A DNA stretch of 64,000 nt from Pisolithus tinctorius (lineage: Eukaryota; Basidiomycota; Agaricomycetes; Boletales; Pisolithaceae), in assembly GCA_024663395.1 (NCBI GenBank), contig JANFAH010000034.1, positions 558,001-622,000 of the forward strand. Reading direction: 5' to 3'. The position numbers and the translations under genes were made by a program. Below the pieces are notes generated by a model. It worked only from the letters and a program-made list of their open reading frames with translations. It did not search any database and had not been told where the DNA came from. Numbering within the stretch: the stretch's first letter is position 1; the number at the start of each line of letters is the position of its first letter. Below, in pieces: positions 10,684-21,284 of the stretch.

Positions 10684-13620
10684 CGAGAAAGCGTGCATCG
10701 TACAAAGCATTTCGTGTCGAGCACTGGGGCGATGAGACCATCTCGTTGATGTCGTTAGAGAGCTTGTAGAAGCCTGTAAAACTTCAGTTAAGGCTCCAAT
10801 CCGAAGGTATCTAACTACCCTCGATGTCTTATGGAGAAGAGAGGTGAGCAATGTCGCTTACACATTGTGAAGGTCGGGTGAAGGCACACACCGCACGCAA
10901 AGGTTCGGCTCGATCATTTTGCCACTAAGCTGAGCTGCAAATTCACTGTCGACGAAGAGTTCAAGTAAAGGCCATCGCACGGTGGATTTGCAGTCAACCA
11001 AGTTCTACGAGGCTCTTCGTTACTCTGTCGTTGAAGTCGCTGTCTATGGAGCTTTCCAGATCTGACACATTCACCAAACCGAAACACGCATCGCTAGCAG
11101 GTTACCGTTCGGGAGACCTTGCTGTTGGTAGGACAGCTGTCCTTAATGACCTAGGCGAAATTCCCCAGGTATCCCTGGAGTATTTCAAGTCTGCCATCCT
11201 GCCACCCCTTCGTGGACAGATTGACATCGCTAAAATCAAGACTTCGTTGGAGGGTGCTGAGGCTTGGTCCCGACACTCGGGGTGGACTGCGATTAAGAAG
11301 GAGCCAAAACTTTCTGGTGTATCTGAGGAGGAGACATTTGAACCTCTTTCGAAGGTTTTTGACGCAGTCGTACGCGAGGCTGGCAAAGTCGCCAACACCC
11401 CAGCAACCCTAAGATTTTCATCGCAACGTTCGCATTCGCCACTCTCCGACCACTCCAATGCTACTCGCCCGGGTGCTTGCCTACTACTAGTCGGGAAGAA
11501 CAGTGTTGGCTCGCAAGGGGCTAAGAAGAATAACGCCGAGAACTCTGGTCCAGATTCATGGTACGATATTGCCGTGTCATTTGAGTTTAAAAAGGGCAAC
11601 AGGGCCGCTGAGCGTGATGACGTGAGTGACAGTTACAATTTTGCTCCTACACCGCTGATCTAGTATGATAGAATGACACGAAGGTTATATCGAGTCTGCA
11701 CCATATTATGTGCAGTGACCCACGTCGGCGTGCCACGTTGGTGTTACCATCGAGAACACGGAAATGAGATTTTGGTTCACTTGCCGGGCGGTGATGCTCG
11801 TGAGCAAGTCGTTTGATTTCCTCACTGTTAGTGGTCACGTCGTCGACTCCATTGTCGTTCATGACTGACCCTTTCAACAGGAGCCAGAACACCTCATCCA
11901 CCTCTTCTGTGCCCTTGCGTTCGCAGACGACCACGAGCTCGGATGGGACCCAACAATCCAGAGAGTGTGCGTCGAGGGTAAAACTCAATACATCGTTACT
12001 GTGCGGGCCGATGATGGGCGAGCCTTGGAATACCAGATCACGAGGGTGATTTCCGATTTTAGTGGCTATGGCATGAGGGGTCGTGGGACTCGGGTTTTCG
12101 AAGTGCGTCTCAAGTCTCCGGATGGAAATTTGGACACGACACCCCTCGTATTGAAAGATTCGTGGAGGGATTGTGACCGGGAGCGAGAGGATAAAATCCT
12201 TGAACAAGTATTTGATGACTTACGGAAGCTCAAGGGCATCGAGGCAGAGGAAGAGGCTAGAAAATATTTTCTCACTATCATTGATGCAGGGGATGTGATG
12301 GTGAATGGGATGATCGATGGCACCGCCAACCTTCTACACGGGTCCGATCTGCCAGCTGACTGTACTTCGTATGTGCTATCTGTCGATGGAATATTGAAGG
12401 CAAAACCGACCTGGTCCAGTGAACGACTCACACCAAGTTTTCCTCGCGTCCCGGGTGCCACCATGCATTCGAAAATCCATCACAGGATCCATTTCCGTCT
12501 GGTATTCAAGGAAGTTTGCACGCCTATATACGAACTTCAGCACCTCGGTACCGTGTTCAAGACGCTACAAGATGTTTATAAAGGTTTGCTGAGTTGTATT
12601 TGTGAGCTTTTGCTAGAGGCTTATATGTAATTATCAGCCTTGCAGTTTTTGCACAGCGCGGGCTGGGTGCATCGTGACGTCAGCACCGGAAATGCTTTAC
12701 GGGCGGGTGAGGTGGGCAAGTTGGCTGACCTCGAGTATGCAAAACGTATGGACTTCGACGCCACCCATGATGTCCCTACGGTAAGTAGTTACTTCATTCC
12801 CTACCGAAGCCCTTTCAGTGACGCGTACGGTTCAAGGGAACACTGGATTTTATGGCCTGCGAGGTCGAAGCCAAAAACTACTTGTTTAAACCGCCCAAAG
12901 TTGTACCCATCGACGATTTTAGCGAGGACGACGAAGATAAGTTCCCATTTAAGTTTAATCCCCTACACGATATGGAGTCTCTTTGGTGGATACCAACATG
13001 GATACTCTATCGCCACGTTGACAATGCGGGTGATCAGCGATCGGAAGCTCAGAGAAAGTGGTTTCAAAAGCTCTTCCCCGGACAACTCAATGCGCGTACG
13101 AGTGCATTCCTTGCTGATGTGGACTACAGAGTGCTTCCGACTTCTTTTCAATCCGCAGCTTTTATCGTCACTTCTGCGATGCGCCAGGTGCTCAAGAGGG
13201 CTTACACTGCAAGCGAAAATAGCATGCCGCCAGTATATACCGATGCACTTGCAGAACTCCAACTCGTCTTTACCAGCTATCTTGCAGCAGCTGCTGAACG
13301 CTCCAAACACGTCAGACTTCACACCCCTGGCATTTAGCGGTTAAATCAGGAAGATCCGATGTTTGAAAGTCGAGACAACAAGCACCCCAGGGTTCGAAGC
13401 TTCTTCAGATCACTACCCCAATACTAACATGAGATGCCTTACTAGCTGGAGTGATGTGGAGAAGCATTCGCATGTCGGTTATCGATGGCAGCTTGTCACT
13501 GCTTGAACTGTAAATAAATGTTTCCTGCACTACGTAGTCCGAACCATCCAATTGGAATACATGCCATTATTCGAACCTCAGAACAGTGTAATAACTGCTG
13601 CATGCATATTTGATGTGAAT
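10683..13620 (+). repeat. Segmental duplication, FunK1-only copy (B)
   Basis: Starts abruptly at about 10,683 inside polyketide synthase DNA and ends at about 13,620. It matches 5713-8640 and 17,700-20,630. Unlike copies A and C it has no BTB or gcvT remnant next to it, so it is a smaller, separate duplication of the kinase unit. Confidence 0.8.
11031..13337 (+). pseudogene. FunK1-type protein kinase, copy B, broken
   Basis: Same five-exon layout as copy A: introns at 11622-11671, 11827-11880, 12584-12637 and 12781-12836. Exon 2 is 155 bp instead of 156. The run reads ACGTTGG where copies A and C have ACGTTTGG (about 11,737), which shifts the frame before the kinase lysine. In the last exon an AAG codon has become TAG (stop ending at 13,337), removing the basic tail that A and C keep; the tail can still be read to about 13,426. 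HRDVSTGN and LADLEYAKR are still present. I judge this copy non-functional, though transcription is possible because its flanks match the intact copies. Confidence 0.88.
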
Positions 13621-13805
13621 TAAGCCATGATGGGATGAAGATGGGATCGAACAGGATGAGGCGTGCAATATCTTCGCCCAGCTTTGCCGACTTGGCAGTC
13701 ATGCAGAGTGACTGATCTTCCGTACGAGTAACCCCCGATGACATATGGACCTTCATGTTGGACTTTCTTGATGAGGCTGATAGTGTCCTGCCACAGCGTC
13801 GATAG
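13620..13805 (-). pseudogene. Polyketide synthase thioesterase-domain fragment
   Basis: The minus strand encodes EGPYVIGGYSYG, the GxSxG-type nucleophile elbow of a thioesterase. A frame change then leads to KLGEDIARLILFDPIFIPS. In polyketide and NRPS-like synthases this domain releases the product and sits at the very C-terminus. On the minus strand this piece lies upstream of the DH-ER-KR relic at 8650-10,683, so the two are not in the order of one gene. They are shuffled remnants or come from different genes. Confidence 0.65.
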
Positions 13806-14994
13806 AATGTATCAGTGTCTATTGGCCTGGTCCCCGACGCCTCCCCCACTGTCATCTCCCACCACGACGATGACGGGGAAACCGCTTTAAAAAAAATTAT
13901 TGCTAAACTCCACAACGGCGTCGAAGAGGAGGGGGAGTGGATTCTGTATGTCAACCTGACTTACAAGATGGAAGTCCAAGGTTTTATACCAAGCTTTACG
14001 AGGTACGGTTTCGCGTTGATCTACAACTCTGGCATTATCTAATTGGGACTTGCATGGAGTTTTTCGCCTTGCAGATGTGACGAAGGTTACTCCGGCGGGC
14101 GAGGCGCGACCTAATGACATAAGTTATGCTGTCCCGCCGTACATGGCACGGACCATGATGTGATCCCCATTTAATTACCCTTGGACACTGGTTGGCTGAA
14201 TAAGAGGAGTGTCATCGCCCTCGAACATCATCAACAAGAAAGGCTAATGAATTTTTTGGCCCACCAACTCGTTCTCCTCTCACTTCAATGGAAATGATGA
14301 CGAGTGATCATATATTACACACGTCATGCACATCCTGGGCCTGGAAAACCTGAGCGATCCAACTCCACGTACTTGCTCCTGGTGAGCAAGAGCATTGATG
14401 CAAGTTGAAACGTCGAACGTTGATGGGCCGATTCATGGCCCGACACCGCAGTCACGTTCGAGTTCACGGCAACAAGATCGATGAGGAAGTAGAACGCAAT
14501 GAGGTGAGTGGCAGGTACATTTCCATCCGCACCGGTAGTACCTATGTAGCATCAATACGGACATCACGCGTCATGCATCGCGTGTTTTACCGGCATGATG
14601 CTGAAAGGAACCCAACTATCGTTACCGAGGACTCCTTTGGACCCCGCATCACTAGAGCTGCAAATAAGCGTTGGTGTAGGCTCGGAATGAGAAGGTTATG
14701 TACACGGAAGTCCACGGACATACATATAGATTAGGGCCTTGTTCTTCCCAAGCGTGTTGCTAGAAGGAACCCGGTAGGAGTTCAAAAGAAAAATCCACAC
14801 ACGTCTGTCACACGACATCCATGACATCCGCTAGGAATTCACTTCTCGAAGAGTGTGCTAGGTTCGAGCTCATGAGGTCTGTATCGGACTACTTCCCGTA
14901 GCCACTAATACGGGGACTGTCAACCTCGAACGAATCGGTGAGGCAGAAGTTTTTACTGTGAAGGTTTCTTTTGATGGGAGAATGCCGGCAGCTT
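13806..14994. other. Decayed duplicated sequence upstream of gcvT remnant 2
   Basis: Partly matches 3166-4050. Short plus-strand frames at 13,815-14,042 (with EGEWILYVNL and FIPSFTRYGFALIY) and 14,405-14,734 (with GRYISIRTGSTYV) have no domain I recognise. From about 14,735 to 14,990 I see nothing. Confidence 0.45.
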
Positions 14995-15680
14995 AGGAAG
15001 ACTGGACTGTATGACTTCCATGTTCTGAACGGTGCTAAAATGATGCCCTTCGTGGGCTATGCGATGCCTCTCTCGTACGGATCTGTCGGTCAAGGTAAAG
15101 TGTCAACCTCTAGTTGCAAGTCATAATCATGTTCGCACGAGTGCCGGATTGTTGGACGTCGGACATTCGTGGGTAGTGATTGGTCTGCCTGGAGCCTCAT
15201 AATTACGTCCCGTGGTTACTAATAGTTGCACAGGAAAGGACAGGAAGGAATGTGGTATTTCATTGACAACGTCCGCAAGCATCTTAAGGATGGTCCTCCC
15301 CGAAGGCGTGTTAGTCTTGTGGTCGAAGAAGCTCCTGCGAGACGTTAGTCTCTGGTGTATGTTTTGCATTGCATTTGCCATTGGCTGACTTGGGCTTCGT
15401 TGGTTACGGAGGGGCCCCAAAATTCCACACCTTCAGGGAAAGACGAGGCCTGATAGGTATGTTTTGTTAATTCTTAGATTGCCCGCATACCCTCATCGAC
15501 CCCGTAGAAAAAGTAACTTCCGGTATCCCGTCTCCCACACTCAACAAAAATATCGCCATGGGCTACGTACCGTCCGGATGGCACAAGAAAGGCACAGAAG
15601 TGGAAGTCGACGTCCGAAACAAACTGCGCAAAGCAATTGTAACACCAATGCCATTTATCAAGCCGAGTTGGAGGGGCTGA
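14995..15680 (+). pseudogene. Glycine cleavage T protein, copy 2, with central deletion
   Basis: Recognisable N-terminal pieces are [16 protein letters not shown] and [11 protein letters not shown] (14,995-15,095). After a short intron-like gap comes [17 protein letters not shown] (to about 15,172). The C-terminal domain returns near 15,500 with DPVEKVTSGIPSP, NIAMGYVPSG, WHKKGTEVEVDVRNK and VTPMPFIKPSWRG, ending at a proper stop (15,678-15,680). The middle of the protein, including most of the folate-binding core, is absent or unreadable. The C-terminal piece is better preserved than copy 1. The intact gene would act in the mitochondrial glycine cleavage complex. Confidence 0.82.
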
Positions 15681-16028
15681 TATGCGCAAAGCGAGCAGCA
15701 CTCAACGTCCCAGACGGGCCGTGGCTTTTAACAGTTTGTTCGCATCGCTCTTGAAAAATCGTGGTCATAAATCCGCCATTTCCATCTAATGTCATTGTCT
15801 CGCCCAGAATTTGATTCGAAAGCTCTGAGCACACAACTTTCGTGATGATTTTTCGCTGAAACTTCGTTGATTCTTCATGTGACGCCAGGCAGTGTATGGA
15901 CTCGCCAAGGGGCTGAAGAGCAGATCTTCGGTACTATATCGGCCTTAAGCGCCAGACCTCCGACGTAACTTCCTTTTTTTTCTTACCTCAGTGTGCCCGA
16001 TGACTAATGAGATTCGGACGTACATGCA
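15681..16028. other. Spacer between gcvT and BTB remnants, copy 2
   Basis: Matches 4307-4747. No coding region can be supported. Confidence 0.5.
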
Positions 16029-17581
16029 TTACGAGTCAGTGCCAACTGGGTACATCAGCACTATCGAGACTCTCCGGGACGCGTTCAAAGGCGTCTGTTC
16101 TAAGAACGGTCCGACCGGCCGACCAAAGGTAGCACGAATTTCGTGAGAGAAGTCGATATCTTCAACTGGTACCGGTATAAGACTGTTTTCAGGACTGATA
16201 GCCACAGGGAAAATGTGCTGGCTCTCACTTGAGCCACCTTTATATTGTCGCAAATTCTTCTTTTTGCCTCCCGTGATTCTGCTCTCCATGCAACTGGCTT
16301 TTTGCATTGCAAATCTTTCCTGAGTACATGCCACTTTGAAGCCGATTTCCAAGTCGATTTGGACCGTTTCCTCCATAGTTAGTGGTTCATGCCTTTGGAC
16401 CAACTCATTAAGGGCAGGCAAAAACCGTCCCTCGATTATGTATTCTTGGGGAAGGGGCGACTCGATCCACTGCATTGAGTTCATCCGTCAAGGCGTCAAC
16501 GGCTGCACGGATTTCCACTGATTGGTGCTAAGCGACAAGTCTGGCAACGAACTGCGAGTCCTGAAAAGAAAACATATGTTTCGTTGCCTCAGCTATACAG
16601 TTTCACGATTGTGGAGGGATCTTTCGGTTACTAACCTACGAAAGAGTACTTTCAATAGCTGTTCGAAATCGCTCTTCTGCACACCATCAAGTCGGATGGG
16701 TTTTTCATCGCTCAACCTTTCTAAGGTAGACCTCAACGAAACTTGACCATAATCACGTGGTGAAGTGTGACATTGCTCTGCAAATGGACTGTATATTCAA
16801 TATCAACTCATCAGCTCAATATCTTGAAAATCCCCTGCAGTGTTTCATAGATATGATATATACACACTTAATAGTATACTGTATTGGAGCACAATACATG
16901 AGTTATAGTTGTAATTAATTTTGAAAGAATATGAAGCACAAAAATCAGTGCCTCGGCTAGAGAATAGTACCAATTCAGGACGGCACGGTTCATGGACGCA
17001 TACCTTAAAGGACTTGATGGACAACAAGCTGCTTGGGCAATAAAGCGATATTGTGGTCACCGTATCCTCCCAACAAGTATTTTGGAAGAGTTTGATGCCA
17101 TTTGCACACTGCCTTCAACCACTTAATTACAGTAATCATCTTTCACGAGCCCTTTTCCCCTCATACTCTCAATTAATACCATGGTCACTATGAATACACT
17201 GTATTTACATTGAGCATATCCACCGAGCATAGCATACACAATTGCTTTTTCTCAACTTCGCTGCTGCACACTACTGCTAGAGACTTAACTTTGACTTAAC
17301 AGCACAGCATCACACCACGTCACATCATGTGACTATGGTCAAGTTTCATCGAGGTCTACCTTACCTCGCTACCGTCACCTTGCGGCGAGGAAAACTTGTC
17401 ACAAAAGGACTTGGACTCTCGCTGGAACGGCTCCCACGGAACTCTAAACAGACAATTTTGCACCTGAGCACTTTAGCGTGAATGATGTCCAGAGTAGATT
17501 AGACCGCACGGCACTTACTGAAAATGTGACTGTGTTCACCCAGAAGTCGAGGGGTCTGGAAGCGTCAGTGTTGCTGGCCAT
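16029..17581 (-). pseudogene. BTB/POZ domain protein, copy 2, interrupted by a MITE
   Basis: Minus strand. Exon 1 starts at MASNTDASRPLDFW (17,581). The intron ends at CAG before QNCLFRVP, and exon 2 continues to GDGSEV. It is then split by the 638-bp element at 16,724-17,361 and resumes with EGLSDEKP. Farther on, FLPALNELVQRHEPLTMEE matches copy 1. About 60 bp present in copy 1 (the VLSLSTAW helix) is missing here near 16,505, and the frame changes. Two independent breaks make this a pseudogene. It provides the filled-site partner to the empty site in copy 1 (about 5368). Confidence 0.78.
16724..17361. mobile_element. MITE with ~40-bp terminal inverted repeats and TA duplication
   Basis: Left end AGGTAGACCTCAACGAAACT; the right end read in reverse starts AGGTAGACCTCGATGAAACT. 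The inverted match extends about 40 bp with a few mismatches. The element is flanked by TA on both sides (16,722-16,723 and 17,362-17,363). The duplicate BTB copy near 5368 has the uninterrupted site with a single TA. The interior is AT-rich with no transposase. TA duplication and long TIRs fit a non-autonomous Tc1/mariner-type element. No second copy is visible in this window. Confidence 0.85.
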
Positions 17582-18054
17582 AATCTGACTTGTACTGATC
17601 ACTTGTCGCTCGTGAGATATCGACGAAGGCATTCTACACGTGTCAGCCATGCGAACCTCAGGATTTCGAAATGCTTCGATCGAGGGAGGTTGCATGGACC
17701 GTCTATGATGAGAAAGGGTGCATTGTACGAAGCATTTCGTGACAGGCACTAGGACAATGAGACGATCGCGTCGACGTCGCTAGGGAGCTTGTAGAAGCCT
17801 GTAAAAATTCAGATAAGACTCCATTCCGACGTTACTTGACCACCCTCGATGTCTTATGGAGAAGAGAGGTGAGCAACTTCACTTACAAACTGTGAAGGTC
17901 AAGTGAAGGTACACACCGCACGCAAAGGTTCGGCTGATGATTTTGCCACTAAGCTGAGCTGCAAATTCACTGTCGACGAAGAATTCAAGTAAAGGCCATC
18001 GCACGGTGGATTTGCAGTCAACCAAGTTCTACGAGGTTCTTCGCTACTCTGTCG
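17582..18054. other. Conserved upstream region of FunK1 C
   Basis: Matches 5590-6063 and 10,683-11,030 closely. Probable promoter region of the kinase; no motif stands out. Confidence 0.5.
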
Positions 18055-20482
18055 TTGAAGTCGCTGTCTATGGAGCTTTCCAGATCTGACACCTTCACCA
18101 AACCGAAACACACGTCGCTAGCAGGTTACCGTTCGGGAGACCTCGCTGTTGGTAGGACAGCTGTCCTTAATAACCTAGGCGAATTTCCCCAGGTATCCCT
18201 GGAGTATTTCAAGTCTGCCGCCCTACCACCCCTTCGTGGACAGATTGACATCGCTAAAATCAAGACTTCGTTGGAGGGTGCTGAGGCTTGGTCCCGACAC
18301 TCGGGGTGGACTGTGATTAAGAAGGAGCCAAAGCTTTCTGGTGTATCTGAGGAGGAGACATTTGAACCTCTTTCGAAAGTTTTTGACGCAGTCATACGCG
18401 AGGCTGGCAAAGTCGCCAACACCCCAGCAACCCTAAGATTTTCATCGCAACGTTCGCATTCGCCACTCTCCGACCACTCCAATGCTACTCGCCCGGGTGC
18501 TTGCCTACTACTAGTCGGGAAGAACAGTGTTGGCCCGCAGGGGGCTAAGAAGAATAACGCCGAGAACTCTGGTCCAGATTCATGGTACGATATTGCCGTG
18601 TCATTTGAGTTCAAAAAGGGCAACGGGGCCGCTGAGCGTGATGACGTGGGTGACAGTTACACTTTTGCTCCTACACCGCTGATCTAGTATGATAGAATGA
18701 CACGAAGGTTATATCGAGTCTGCACCATATTATGTGCAGTGACCCACGTCGGCGTGCCACGTTTGGTGTTACCATCGAGAACACGGAAATGAGATTTTGG
18801 TTCACTTGCCGGGCGGTGATGCTCGTGAGCAAGTCGTTTGATTTCCTCACTGTTAGTGGTCACGTCGTCGACTCCATTGTTGTTCGTGACTGAGCCTCTC
18901 AAAAGGAGCCAGAACACCTCATCCACCTCTTCTGTGCCCTTGCGTTCGCAGACGACCACGAGCTCGGATGGGACCCAACAATCCAGAGAGTGTGCGTCGA
19001 GGGTAAAACTCAATACATCGTTACTGTGCGGGCCGATGATGGACGAACTTTGGAATATCAGATCACGAGGGTGATTTCCGATTTCAGTGGCGATGGCATG
19101 AGGAGTCGTGGGACTCGGGTCTTCGAAGTGCGTCTCAGGTCTCCGGATGGAACTTTGGACACGACACCCCTCGTGTTGAAAGATTCGTGGAGGGATTGTG
19201 ACCGGGAGCGAGAGGATAAAATCCTTGAACAAGTATTTGATGACTTACGGAAGCTCAAGGGCGTCGAGGCAGAGGAAGAGGCTAGAAAATATTTTCTCAC
19301 TATCATTGATGCAGGGGACGTGGTAGTGAATGGGATGATCGATGGCACCGCCAGCCTTCTACGCGGATCCGATCTGCCAGCTGACTGTACTTCGTATGCG
19401 CTATCTGTCGATGGAATATTGAAGGCGAAACCGACCTGGTCCAGTGAACGATTCACACCAAGTTTTCCTCGCGTCCCGGGTGCCACCATGCATTCGAAAA
19501 TCCATCACAGGATCCATTTCCGTCTGGTATTCAAGGAAGTTTGCACGCCTATATACGAACTTCAGCACCTCGGTACCGTGTTCAAGACGCTACAAGATGT
19601 TTATAAAGGTTTGCTGAGTTGTATTTGTGAGCTTTCGCTAGAGGCTTATATGTAATTATCAGCCTTGCAGTTTTTGCACAGCGCGGGCTGGGTGCACCGT
19701 GACGTCAGCACCGGAAATGCTTTACGGGCGGGTAAGGTGGGCAAGTTAGCTGACCTCGAGTATGCAAAACATATGGACTCCGAGGCCACCCATGATGTTC
19801 CTACGGTAAGTAGTTACTTCATTCCCTACCGAAGCCCTTTCAGTGATGCTTACGGTTCAAGGGAACACTGGATTTTATGGCCTGCGAGGTCGAAGCTCAA
19901 ACATACTTGTTTGAACCGGACGACGAGGAAGACGAGGACGATGAGGAAGACGAGGACGATGAGGACAACGAGGACAACGAGGACAACGAGGACGTGTTCC
20001 CATTTAAGTTCAATCCCCTACACGATATGGAATCTCTTTGGTGGATACCAATATGGATACTCTATCACCACGTTGACAAGGCGGGCAAACAGCCTTCGGA
20101 GGCTCAGAAAAAGTGGTTTGGCGAGCTCTTCCCCGGGCGACTCGATGCGCGTTTTTCTGTATTCTCCGCTCGTGTGAAATACAAAGTGCTTCCGACCTCT
20201 TTTCGACACGCAGCTCGTATCATCACTCTTACCATGCGCCGGGGGCTTAGGGTTGCTTACATTGCAAGCGAAAAAAGCATACCGCCAGCATATACCGATG
20301 CACTTGCAACACTCCAACCCGTCTTTACCCGCTCTCTTGCACGCGCTGCTGCACGCTCCAAACACGTCAAACTTTACACACCAAGCGCTAAGCGGTCATA
20401 TCAGGAAGATCCAACGGTTGAAACTCGAAACAACAAGCACCCCAAGGTTCAAAGCTTTTTCAGATCACTACCCAAATACTGA
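18055..20482 (+). CDS. FunK1-type fungal protein kinase, copy C (intact frame, acidic insert)
   Basis: Exons 18,055-18,645, 18,696-18,851, 18,906-19,608, 19,663-19,805 and 19,862-20,482. Spliced length is 2214 bp (737 codons plus stop). The second intron ends in AAAAG rather than CAACAG, still a legal AG. Kinase motifs match copy A: VLKDSW, HRDVSTGN, LADLEYAK, GTLDFMACE. Just after the activation segment (YLFEP) this copy has a run of about 28 Asp/Glu/Asn residues encoded by GAC/GAG/GAT/AAC repeats (about 19,919-19,993). Copies A and B have the unrelated PPKV..IDDF segment there. The C-terminal half has more amino-acid changes than the N-terminal half. Likely a working kinase of unknown target. 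Confidence 0.88.
19919..19993 (+). repeat. Acidic-codon microsatellite in FunK1 C
   Basis: Repeating GACGAG/GACGAT/GACAAC units encode an Asp/Glu/Asn tract inside the kinase domain, C-terminal of the activation segment. The related region of copy B is mildly acidic (FSEDDED), which suggests the tract grew by slippage from a small acidic seed. Confidence 0.8.
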
Positions 20483-20782
20483 CATGAGATGTCTTACTAG
20501 CTGGAGTGATGTGGAGCATTGTTACTGCTTGAACTGTAAATGAATGTTTCCTGTACTGCGAAGCATGAACCATCCAATTGGAGTACGTGTAATATGCCAT
20601 TATGTCGAATCTCAGAACAGTGCAATACCAAAGCCCTCGGCGCGCTCCGGGACGCATTTGGAGAAGCACGTGATCCCCGACTCCCACGTGGTGGGAAAGG
20701 ATGGTTTTGTCCACAGCAAATGTCCTGGCCCATCTGTCAAACAACCTACAGCCACCACTCCCACAGTCATCACATGACTAAA
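20483..20782. other. 3' flank of FunK1 C, end of segmental duplication
   Basis: Shares its first ~150 bp with the 3' flanks of copies A and B. After about 20,630 the sequence is unrelated. A short frame with HVIPDSHVVGKDGFVHSK is not recognised. Confidence 0.45.
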
Positions 20783-20996
20783 TTTCAACCCCACATAGTC
20801 AGCTTAGTCACAACATATGGGTAGCCTGCATGCCAAATTACCATTACTCATGTAGAGCCTGATGTGGGCCTGTCAAATTAATTAAGTCATAACATATGAA
20901 GAGGCCCAGAAGCCCAGAGTGACAGCAGGAAATGAGCAGGCCTGTGACAAGTATATTACAAGAGTCAATCTGTTGCAACTTATTGGCAGGCCCATC
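20783..20996. repeat. Outer repeat, CpG-depleted copy, left part
   Basis: Matches 30,562-30,775 almost base for base, except that CpG sites of the other copy appear here as TpG or CpA (for example GCATGCC for GCGCACC, TCTGTTGC for TCCGTTGC). The Copia insertion at 20,997 splits this copy; the rest continues at 26,164. Confidence 0.85.
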
Positions 20997-21261
20997 TCTT
21001 AAGAGGTCGAAATTAAGACTGTAAAGAAGGTCTCAGGCTTCTGTGGTAAGAAGACTTAATATTAACAAGCTAACCTGTAAAGAAGGTCTATAGTAGCACA
21101 TCAGTAAGGTAGCTGTAGGGTTAATATAGTAAACATACCTCAGGCTTCTGTGGTAAGAAGACTGAGGTGCACGAGGAAAAACTAATTGCCTAAGTGCGAA
21201 GAATTATTATGTAAGCTTGTACGCTGTAAGCAAATAAACACAGGGGACACATGTTCCAACA
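20997..21261 (-). repeat. Copia 3' LTR
   Basis: Downstream LTR relative to the minus-strand coding frame. It keeps CpG at two places where the other LTR has TpG. Carries AATAAA on the plus strand near 21,233. Confidence 0.9.
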
Positions 21262-21284
21262 CACCCCCTCAGTGTAGCAAGTCT

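Larger units (their letters stand above)
13800..20630 (+). repeat. Segmental duplication, copy 2 (gcvT remnant, BTB remnant with MITE, FunK1 C)
   Basis: Second occurrence of the unit described at 3180-8640. It is longer because it keeps the gcvT 5' piece and contains a 638-bp MITE. The similarity continues to about 20,630, beyond the kinase stop. Confidence 0.8.

Noticed and set aside
16845..17060. Small frame inside the MITE
   Set aside because: 71 codons of AT-rich chance sequence with no transposase motif.
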